From the NCBI RefSeq assembly GCF_029227915.1, contig NC_079882.1:6138001-6202000 (forward strand): a stretch of 64,000 bases of DNA, given 5' to 3'. The notes under the pieces were generated by a model. That model searched no databases and was not told the origin of the DNA. It was given only the letters and a program-made list of their open reading frames with translations. Positions 55,500-64,000 of this stretch are shown one piece after another. Source of the stretch: Hydractinia symbiolongicarpus. Its lineage: Eukaryota > Cnidaria > Hydrozoa > Anthoathecata > Hydractiniidae. Position 1 is the stretch's first letter, and each line of letters opens with the position of its first letter. The position numbers and the translations under genes were made by a program.

Positions 55500-56840
55500 A
55501 GGGATAGCAGTATGGCTATTGCTTAAAGAGGGTGGCAAATACATAGAATTGAAGTTCTTGTTCAAATGAACAATCAGTTAAGGAAACAATCAATTTAACA
55601 ATTTTTCTTGATATGAACTTTTAGTTATTTTCGGTCACGTACAAGCGTACGTGACAGAAACCAATCTTCGTGTTACGGATGAATAAAAATCTATTATAAA
55701 TACAAATTATCAATATAAATTAATTTAAAGAATAAACACATAAAAAAATAACGCAAAAATACTTAATGAAATTTTGGCGAATTAACAAATTTTAAAGTGA
55801 CAGCTAAATTTTTGCGGACGATTTTTACGTAAACTTCAAAATTAAATCCACGTTGATTCCTTTCAAAACTCAAGAACAATCTTGGTTGAGTGGATTGCGC
55901 TTCATAATATATAATTGTATTTTCAGCTTTTTCATTAGCAAATATGAATCAACACCACAGAAATTACCTACGAAATGAAATCTCCGCCAAATCTAGCAAA
56001 ACACAGTATACTCTCGTTAAGTGGGACCGCGGATAAGTAGGACGCCCATTATATACACAGTGGACTCTCTATAACTCGAATAGCCACGGGGAATCGGAAA
56101 CCGTTCGAGTTATAGAGAGGTTGGGAAGTTGGGAGTTTTTCCAAGTTTTTGTACAAATTTTGTATCCTACTTATTCGCTTAAGTAGGACGCCCGCCAAGT
56201 AGTACATTTATTCTCCGTCCCTTGAATGTCCCACTTAACGAGAATCTGTATACGCTTCCCAAAAATTAATCTGCACTCAGAATTTTAGTTAGTCACTAAA
56301 TTCACTCCAAACCAAATCATTAATTTAACAGCATCACAATCTGCATCTTGTTACATATGTACATGTTAAAGTTACATAATTTTAAAATTGCGTCAATACA
56401 AATAAAAAGAATAAATAACTGTTATCAAAGTAATATACACACAATAAATAATTTAATTTAGATAGTCGTAAAATTTAGGGAAAGCGATGTAGGAGTGGCG
56501 TATCTTTGTCAACAAAATCACTGCTTTCACAGTATGTAAGACTTCACAATATTGATATATACTTCATACTAGATATCCCATTTTTTCACTTTAGAAATCT
56601 ATAACACACCAACTTCCCACAATTTAATAACTTAGGAATTTTTTATAATTTACTCGTATTTCTATAGAGGGGTATAAAAGCATTTCATATTTTAAGCTTA
56701 CTGACAGCAAATAATTTAAGTGGGCTTATATACACCTAAAATACGTGTACCTAGACGTAAGAGTTGCCTATGAATGCCTAATAAATTTTCGCAGCCTCTA
56801 GCAAATTAAATACACTTCATCAAATCTCCAACTAAAAAAT
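55500..56840. other. Spacer between MTHFSD and TDG
   Basis: No gene seen. The only structure is the nested inverted-repeat element at 56004-56253. The rest is AT-rich. Confidence 0.4.
56004..56253. repeat. Two nested pogo/mariner-like MITE ends
   Basis: The outer ends are inverted: cagtatactctcgttaagtg at 56004, and the mirror ending near 56253 (gtcccacttaacgagaatct). Inside, a second pair starts cagtggactctctataactc at 56058 and folds back onto ttcgagttatagagagg at 56104-56120. The outer interior also repeats aagtaggacgccc on both sides. Both resemble pogo/Tigger-type termini. No ORF. Confidence 0.65.
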
Positions 56841-57635
56841 TCATTCTACAGTTTTTTTTCTGGGGAAGCCTTTCAGTTTCAGATCAGAAAACACAAATTC
56901 ACTTTCATCAATTGTTCCCTCTAGGAATTCCCCATTTAAATAATCTCTATATCTTCTCAAGGCTTCAAAAAATGGCACTTTGTCGACAGCCCTCGGCAAC
57001 TGCGCACATCGAGCGCTTGAAGAAGGCATCACCCAAATTCTTGTCTTCGTGTCTTCCACCATTTTTTTTTGCAGTCCAAACTGAAACTTCTTTTGCTTGG
57101 AATAAATTTCATAACTAATTTTACCGTTAAAAACAACAATTTTCGGTTTAAATAATTTCAATTTCTCCGTCAAAATCTTCCCGCCTTCCGCTATTTCCGC
57201 TTTGCTCAAATCGTTGCTACCTTTCGTCGTCCTAGCAACCATGTTTGTGAATCCAATCCCATAATCCATCATTTTAACATCGTCATTAGAGTTCATTTTC
57301 GTCTCAACGAATCCAGACAAATACAAACAGCTCCAAAAATGATTCCCAGGGCCTGTATAATAATGCCCTGTATAAGCAGCAGCCAGCCCGGGGTTGATAC
57401 CGACAAAGACGATATCTAAACCTTCTTTCAAGTGGTCAGGAAGACCACGTTTGAGTACTTCCTCCTCCGGCATCCCATTAAATCTGTCAAATTTCCGCTT
57501 GCTCACTGGAAATTGGTCAGTTATCTTAGATTGTTTACGTTTGTTGCAAGATTTCTTGGTATCATGTGTATTATCAGAAACACTTTCTGTAGTAGTGAAA
57601 CAATGGAGTTCTTCATCACCTTGTAGCACATCCAT
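56841..57635 (-). CDS. TDG: Thymine-DNA glycosylase
   Basis: TDG removes thymine or uracil from G:T and G:U mispairs, and formyl- or carboxylcytosine during DNA demethylation. This is a single frame of 264 aa. The catalytic motif is FVGINPGLAAAYTGHYYTGP, with the activating Asn at residue 81. The second signature is MPSSSARCAQLPRAVDKVPF. A basic region precedes the domain (KKSCNKRKQSKITDQF, KRKF). The N- and C-terminal regulatory arms of vertebrate TDG are much shorter here. The ATG follows an acceptor-like tattttatag by 18 bp. Intronless in its coding part. Confidence 0.95.
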   Translation of the reverse strand: MDVLQGDEELHCFTTTESVSDNTHDTKKSCNKRKQSKITDQFPVSKRKFDRFNGMPEEEVLKRGLPDHLKEGLDIVFVGINPGLAAAYTGHYYTGPGNHFWSCLYLSGFVETKMNSNDDVKMMDYGIGFTNMVARTTKGSNDLSKAEIAEGGKILTEKLKLFKPKIVVFNGKISYEIYSKQKKFQFGLQKKMVEDTKTRIWVMPSSSARCAQLPRAVDKVPFFEALRRYRDYLNGEFLEGTIDESEFVFSDLKLKGFPRKKTVE

Positions 57636-58416
57636 TGTTGTAATTGTTTTAACCTATAAAATAGACAAGTCAGATTTCAACAAGGTTAAAAACGTTTTTA
57701 GTATCACCAATGGCGACTTTGAAAATTTTGAACATTACAAGCAATGTCTGGTTATTATGCAAGTCCTAAACATTAACTCGAAACACTGCAACTATTTTTT
57801 TTTATATTTATATATGACAAAAAAATGGTACAAGAGTATATAAAATGAGTATAAAACTGTCTCTATTCTACACATGCAGAGAATGCTGGATGACGCGTCT
57901 AAAAACAACTAAATACAAAACCAATTTCAAAAATTTACACAAACCATCAAACTGAATAGAACACTCCCGTGTAGGAGACACATGGAGATTTTCTTTTATT
58001 TTCCCTAGTCAAGTCACATTTTTCTGACTTTTGGCAATTTTCCAATATTCCCAAACCAATTGGCTTCTCTGTAGTAGATGATATAAAAGTACGATGTGTA
58101 AAATGCCACGAAAAAAGATGGCGCTTTTTAAAAAAGAAAAGCAGAATAACGTTGAGTACTAAAAATTAGCGAAAAAATATATTATGCAGAACCGTGATAA
58201 AAATTATCAGTTTTAAATCTTTCTTTTTTTATATATATATAATATATATTAGAAATCACATTTTCATTTTTTAAATTTTTAAAAAGACATTTTTATATAT
58301 ATGCGTATGTTGGGTATAGTACCAAATAATATATAAATGACAAATATAAAGAAAGTCAATAAAGAAATAATAATTAGCTTTTCATAAATTGTTGCATAAC
58401 TATTGCATAGTCAATG

Positions 58417-59955
58417 TTATTTAGAGCAAGGGACCATGTTAAAATATCTCTGCACGCTTGCATTTAGAGAATCCATGCTATGGACACAACATCTTGGAAG
58501 TGATAAACTATGGTGTATAAACACAAAGTAAACCGGCAATCCAGCCAGAATAAATAGTGCCACTAATGTCGATTCTAACGGATTCCTAAAAAACGGGATA
58601 ATAACTAGAAACAGTGAAATCAATGACATCAAAATCGGGATCAAAATAAAAACTTTAAACGGTCGATGTGCATTCGGTTGGCGTAATCGCAAAATAACAA
58701 CACCAAACAGAGATGCGCCATACATCACCCACTGTGCTTGACTGAATATTAAAATCAACGAATTCAAGCTGCTTGCACTTGGAAGAAGCATCAGAGATGA
58801 GAGCAAAGTCAACAAAATAATAGCCGGGATAGGAGCACCACTGCGCCTGTGAATAAAGGAGAACATTGTTGGCATGTGACCTTCCCGAGAAGCTGATAAG
58901 GTGGTCCGAGGGCATGAAAAAACTGTTCCATTCAATGTACCATACGACGACAATCCAACTAACACCATCATTAGATAAGACATTTTTTCGCCAAGAACTA
59001 CTTTCACAAAATCGACGCCAACTGCTTTCGAAGTAGACATGTCCTTGTGACTGAGCACTGATAAAAATGATATGTTGACCATCATATAGCAAAGGATTAC
59101 GAACGGAAATGAAGTAATTACAGTTAGCAGCAAGTTTCTCTCAACGTTATGAAGTTCCTCAATGATGTTATTTATAGCCGCCCATCCATCAAAAGACCAT
59201 AGTGCACCAAACAATGCAATACCAATATGCAAAGTGCTACCTACATCCAGATCTGTCCCATTGAATATATTATGGAAATTTTCAACATTGTGTTCCGACA
59301 ACTTCCAAATACCCAAAACAATAACAAACACAACTGATGAGATTTGAGCAACGGCAAACACACTTTGAACTCGATTCGAGAACTTCACACTTACGCAATT
59401 GATAAGGCAACTAATAATAATAACACCAAGTGCAACCAGTTTTGCAGCAGTATTGGCTTCTTCTGGCGAAGAGTAAAATGGCTTTGTAAGGTAGACACCA
59501 ATAGTCAATGCAATAGCAGACGTACTTGACGGGTCGATCACAAAACACGTCGTCCATGCACAGAGGAACGCACATACATTTCCATATATATTCAATATAT
59601 TAGCATAGTTTGAGCCAGTCATTTTGATAAGGCAGCCTAGTTCACAATAACAGAGGGATCCCATTAACGCCAAAATACCAGCACACACCCATATAATTAG
59701 CATCATACCCGTCGAACTTGTATCATTAGCAACTAAACCAGGAGAAATAAATATGCCACTACCCAGTATCAACCCAACCATGAGGGAAAAACCTTGTGGT
59801 AAACCAAGCGTACGCTGCAATTTCTGTTTTGACGAACTCACCAGCGATTGCACACTTTCCGTGTGGCCATTCTGCCTCAAAGAATCAACAAACTCCAGAT
59901 CAGCGTTTAAGGATGACGAATCTGCAGTTTGATCATCATGTTCAGAATTGTTCAT
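58417..59955 (-). CDS. SLC7-type amino acid transporter (LAT/b0,+ light-chain clade)
   Basis: Members exchange neutral or cationic amino acids across the plasma membrane, usually as light chains bound to an SLC3 glycoprotein. This is a 512-aa single frame with an acidic cytosolic N-terminus and about 12 hydrophobic helices. The unwound substrate-binding motif GSGIFISPG is at residues 65-73. CYCELG and the helix-6 segment FGALWSFDGWAAIN are both present. FSCPRTTLSASREGHMP matches the cytosolic loop of LAT proteins. The cysteine that links light chain to heavy chain in the loop after helix 3 is not there: that loop reads KPFYSSPEEANTAAK, where human LAT1 has a Cys. Intronless, unlike vertebrate SLC7 genes. 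Confidence 0.9.
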   Translation of the reverse strand: MNNSEHDDQTADSSSLNADLEFVDSLRQNGHTESVQSLVSSSKQKLQRTLGLPQGFSLMVGLILGSGIFISPGLVANDTSSTGMMLIIWVCAGILALMGSLCYCELGCLIKMTGSNYANILNIYGNVCAFLCAWTTCFVIDPSSTSAIALTIGVYLTKPFYSSPEEANTAAKLVALGVIIISCLINCVSVKFSNRVQSVFAVAQISSVVFVIVLGIWKLSEHNVENFHNIFNGTDLDVGSTLHIGIALFGALWSFDGWAAINNIIEELHNVERNLLLTVITSFPFVILCYMMVNISFLSVLSHKDMSTSKAVGVDFVKVVLGEKMSYLMMVLVGLSSYGTLNGTVFSCPRTTLSASREGHMPTMFSFIHRRSGAPIPAIILLTLLSSLMLLPSASSLNSLILIFSQAQWVMYGASLFGVVILRLRQPNAHRPFKVFILIPILMSLISLFLVIIPFFRNPLESTLVALFILAGLPVYFVFIHHSLSLPRCCVHSMDSLNASVQRYFNMVPCSK

Positions 59956-59959
59956 GTTG

Positions 59960-61270
59960 TTGTCCTTATAAAAACTAATAAAAAATTATGCTATATAATG
60001 TATATATATATGACAGATATAATAACTTCTCTTCAAATCAACTTTTTTTAGCAATTGCAATCAAAGTAAAAAAAAAACTCATAAAAATGCATAAAGGCCT
60101 GAGCCTTAAAAATTTTAATACATGTTAAAACTCTAATTTTAAAAATAAACTTCGTAAATCAATTATGTAAAAAAAAAGATTGCGTCATGATAATATTGTC
60201 TAAGCAAACAAAATCAAACAAAAATTGGACTTATCCTATTGTATATGTGTCAGAATTTCGCGTCAACTTTAAATATTTTAAAAGCTTTTATTTATCGTTA
60301 TTGCAAATAAACAAGCCATTTATTTGCTAACACTTTAGTGACTATAAAAACAAGAAAACCCTGAATCGCATAATAGTAAAAATTCTTTAGTTATAAACAA
60401 AATTAGTACTATAATCAAGATAGAAGTATTTTAGACATTTCTGTTACTCTTGCATGGAAACTTAGTATTGAAACAGATTTAATAAAAACAGGCAAAACAA
60501 TCCTAAATTAATAAACAAGCATGGTCTCTGAAAATATCCAAAGTTTCTTATTACAGAAGACCATGAAGCCTGAGTGTTCAACCATGTAAATTAGTGATGT
60601 AACGCAGTTACGTTATGATTAAAAACAGGTGTTTATAGTTTTCTTACAGTCTGTTATTAGTACATAAACGTATTTATTATCTTTATTATATATTTAATAT
60701 ACTATATTTTCATAAGAATACTCACATGCCAAATTAAGATAAGACCATATGCTGACAAAAATAAACAAGAACCCCAGATTGTCAGAAATCACAATCAAAA
60801 ATATTTAGCAATGTGACATCAGCCTAATAATAAATAGCTGTTTTGTCTGTCATGTGATGCAAATGTGTGTCAAGAACAATGTATACATGTGTACTGCAGA
60901 GGGATAAAAATATAAAGCAAAGATTGCTATAATTAGAGAAATTGCATAAATTCAACAATCATCCGAGACGGTAAACTGCCGTTATGTGGTTTTAAATATG
61001 AATCCTGTAGATTTTTTTACACATGAGATAACCATCAACGAACTAGCAGAAAACACGTTATGATGAAATGGTTTAAATTTCCTGCAAAATAAAGGATCAA
61101 TTTGCCACTAAAAGACATTGTACCAAATGACGAAGTTCTTACTAAATATGCCACAATTATTCATAACAACACATTCAAGCTGGAAAAATAAATAATCATT
61201 CTTCCTGGACTAGACTGGTAAGATCATTGACTTGGGTAAAACAATTTATATTCAAGAGGTAAAATGTTGA
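59960..61270. other. Gene-free AT-rich spacer
   Basis: I see no gene, structured repeat or regulatory signal that I can defend, apart from AT dinucleotide runs near 60000. Confidence 0.4.
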
Positions 61271-61289
61271 TAACTAATACAAGAGTTGT

Positions 61290-62290
61290 GAATATGAAGA
61301 TAATCCTTGAAGTTCAAAAAGATTCTTTTGCTGATGAATACAAGCTTGTTTCAAAAAGTTATTTCATCACAGAGTTCGATATTTTGTTTATTGTCAATCG
61401 TTGATGAAGATGGAATTCTCAGAAATGCAGAATATTTTTCAAAAACTGCACGATTTCCAATCATTCTATCCAAGAACCAAAGGTTACAAAGTTGATTATA
61501 AAACACCAACAAGAGATTGATGATCATTTAATATGGCAATAATGTCAACTTGTGTTATGAAGGAAGTTCTAACCCTTGCTATGTGTGTAAAGCCAGGAAA
61601 ACGAAAACTCTGGCCCTAAGCAACATTACGTGTATTTGAACACACAACTATAGATTATAATGGACCCTTTACTACTATCCAAGAAGATAACATTTCGCAT
61701 GGACACCAACTCATTCTTAAATATAATTATGAAATGACATGTCTACTGACTACCAAAATTATTTTATCAGATAATGGAGATAATTTTGTTGGTGATGACA
61801 AAGAGCTATTTAAACTAGTAAAGTTTCTGGAAAAAGATAAAATAATATCATCCACAGCAGACAAAAGGAATCAAATGGGATATTACCCCCCATTGAAGTC
61901 TCATTTAGGTGGAGCTAACAAAGCCATCATAACATCTGCGAAGAGAGTGATCTATGCTATTCTCAAGAATTTCAACATGACTTACAAGGAGTTGACGACC
62001 ACTATTATTGGTGCAGAAAGTTTACTTAACAGCTGCTTGTTAACGTATCAGACTTCCCATTCAGCTTCTTAACAACTAACCATTTTTCTTTATGGTCAAG
62101 CATGTGGTGAATTTGCACCAGGATCTGTTGATTGTACACCTTTCAGTTTGCTTGAGAAGAGTGCAAGAGTTTCTAGGGACAGTGGATCAAAAAATGATAA
62201 CCATCAATCGGATCAACTTAAAAATGGAGGAATGCAACTGTAAATCTAAAAACTAGCAATCTTTTGGCTATATATGCCCCCTGATTATAA
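61290..62290 (+). mobile_element. Decayed BEL/Pao-like integrase fragment
   Basis: Pieces of a retroelement integrase are readable across several frames. They run in order: DEDGILRNAEYFSKTARFPI with a following KLIIKHQQEIDDH (zinc-binding region), SDNGDNFVG (second catalytic segment), HLGGANKAIITSAKRVIYAI, and GAESLLNSCLLTYQTS. NHF-like FLYGQACGEFAPGS comes last. The order and spacing fit the C-terminal part of BEL/Pao polyproteins. Frameshifts and stops break it throughout. No LTRs or gag/RT parts are visible in the window. Confidence 0.7.
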
Positions 62291-62921
62291 CAAGGGCATC
62301 AGAAACTTAGAAGAATTCAAGTTTTTCCTTATGTAGATGGTTGCATTCATGTAGTTCAATTAAAGATTAGAAAAAAACAAATATAAACGTTCAATCAACA
62401 GAGGAATAATGTGAAGAACTGTTAACTCATTGTGTTTAAAAAAATATTGTGAGACGTATCACTAGGGATTTTATGAGTTAAATAAATTTTATTGTTTGGG
62501 AATTATTCATACTTTTACTCCTGTAATTGCTTCACAATATTGTCATATGGATTTATAATATAGAAAAAGTATAAAAATGAATTCTTGTAAACTTGTAAAC
62601 AATGATAAGGTGGAAACATAAGAGTTAAAAGCATCATCAATCAAATATCTTCTTTGTTCATAAAAAACAATTTAGAACAATCAAGAAAATTGACTTCTTC
62701 TACTCCATGTCTATTCTGCCCCTTTTCATATTCTTTTAACAACAAGTATCAATGTATGATGGCACCTATTACTTCTCTTCTTGGTCAATACACTTTTCTT
62801 CTTTCCTCTGAAATCTTCTCTTAAGTTCCAAACACTTTCTTCTATGAATTAAAAAAATTCCCAGACCTAATTCTGGTCCGGAATATTGATTAAGCTCATA
62901 TTTTTGAATAAATGACCAAAC

Positions 62922-62991
62922 ACCCTCGTCCTCAGGGTTTTTTGCCTTTTTTATACATAATAGATATACGCAAATCCCTGGAGACAAGGGT
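62922..62991. repeat. Fold-back element of the CCCTCGTYCYCAGGG family
   Basis: The left end accctcgtcctcaggg and right end ccctggagacaagggt are imperfect complements about 40 bp apart. Same family as the perfect fold-back at 27104-27217. Confidence 0.65.
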
Positions 62992-62999
62992 TAGTAAAT

Positions 63000-64000
63000 G
63001 TAGGCGAACAAATTAGCTCATGTTAATTGTGGCGACCACAGTAACTTTTATGTTGCCTTGTTGTTTATGTTGTCTTATGTTGCCCAGATATAAAGGGCTT
63101 GGGGTTTTAAGACATCTTATACAAGGAACTTAACTTGGGGTCATATTGGTTAATACACGATGGGAGTGTTGCCTGGCTTGTTAGGACAGGGTTGTAAATA
63201 CCTGTCTATGTCTATTTCAATTTTGAATTTATCAACAACAGTTAGAGCTAAAGATGCCCACTTACACTTCCTATAGTATTAGTGATGCTGTATCTGTTTT
63301 GCCAAAGCGATAAAGCATGTAGAAACATCCACTTAGGCAGAAATTAAGTTGTATTAGGTGTATTGCTGACATGAGCAATGCATATACAAAAATTGATGAA
63401 ATTCGTTTATCTGTTGCCTGTAATGTGTAGCTATAGCTTGAAACGCTAATAAAAAATGTATAAGATTGTGCGCTTTTAACGAACGTATAAATAAATATAG
63501 GGGTTAATAATTATGGTGACATCAGCCAGGACCCCTTAAACATAATTTTTTTTTTTAAATTTACTTTTGACGAACAGTTACAGAAATACAGCCCCGTAAA
63601 TCTAGGTTGGCACTCGGCAATGCCGACCTTCATTAAATTAAAGTCAATTTGTACATGCCACCCTATTATTCTTTCCATGGTCGGCATGCCAAGAAAATCA
63701 ACTTATTACGTTGGCAAAACCGACCTTGTTTCATAAAAAAGTATCAAAAATGTAGCTTCAACGAACTGTTACTTGCTATTAACAAGATCTTCGAGAGCAC
63801 TCAGTCTAGAGCGTCTATATTTTGTCAGTGTCAATCAAGTTTCCTGCATTTATAATATTCGAAAACCCCGTGAATGAAAACGAGGTGAAAAAAATCAGTT
63901 TAATTTTTTATTATCATTATTAATTTTATTTGTTAACATTAATTTTCGAATGACAAGTGGACCAATTTCAATGGTGGTGAAGATGATTAGTTTGAACAAT
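63000..64000. other. Gene-free window end
   Basis: No gene seen. A small inverted repeat pairs ttggcactcggcaatgccga at about 63606 with ggtcggcatgccaa at about 63679. The frame at 63649-63855 overlaps it and is not supported as coding. Confidence 0.35.

Noticed and set aside
62769-62987. Minus-strand 72-codon frame
   Set aside because: It overlaps the fold-back element at 62922-62991 and shows no domain or conservation.

Overview
This is an AT-rich, intron-rich animal genome window, most likely from a cnidarian and probably a hydrozoan. I see canonical GT-AG introns, metazoan gene families, many short inverted-repeat elements, and several genes whose start codon sits a few bases after a splice-acceptor-like AG, as expected where spliced-leader trans-splicing occurs. 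The species call is inference; no sequence here names the organism. Exon models were built by hand from open frames, splice signals and phase agreement.

Layout. 1-3.4 kb: no gene, three short fold-back elements. 3.4-10.8 kb: a tandem duplication of an unrecognised nine-exon secreted protein (3836-5475 and 8833-10537, both +). 12.1-12.7 kb: magnesium-dependent phosphatase 1 (MDP1, +). 13.6-16.1 kb: a complete-looking TA-flanked DNA transposon carrying a psq-type HTH ORF broken by two in-frame TGA codons. 16.7-21.9 kb: a C8orf76-like TPR gene followed 70 bp later by NUDT12 (both +), an operon-like pair. 22.8-25.4 kb: an eight-exon secreted protein joining a short collagen helix, a Cys/Pro motif and a polyproline tract (+). 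27.4-35.0 kb: three tightly packed minus-strand genes (GalT/HIT-like, a small unknown gene, TMEM65). The last two overlap in coding sequence, and the last TMEM65 intron hosts a two-MADF-domain ORF on the opposite strand. 36.9-44.0 kb: a 13-exon ARFGAP1 (+) whose large first intron holds a LINE fragment, a 53-bp minisatellite and a mariner-like MITE. 46.3-51.7 kb: a papain-family protease of the 26/29-kDa type with an unusual Lys-rich extension (+). 52.1-53.1 kb: an unrecognised multi-pass membrane protein (+). 54.6-60 kb: three intronless minus-strand genes, MTHFSD, TDG and an SLC7-type transporter. 60-64 kb: no live gene, a decayed BEL/Pao-like integrase and fold-back elements.

Most genes are unrelated housekeeping functions: phosphatase, NADH pyrophosphatase, mitochondrial membrane protein, Arf GAP, DNA repair glycosylase and transporter. 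The less ordinary content is the duplicated secreted gene, the collagen/polyproline protein, the overlapping minus-strand cluster, the unclassified transposon, and a local rearrangement at 34.3-34.8 kb whose 71-bp insert matches sequence 3.9 kb away.
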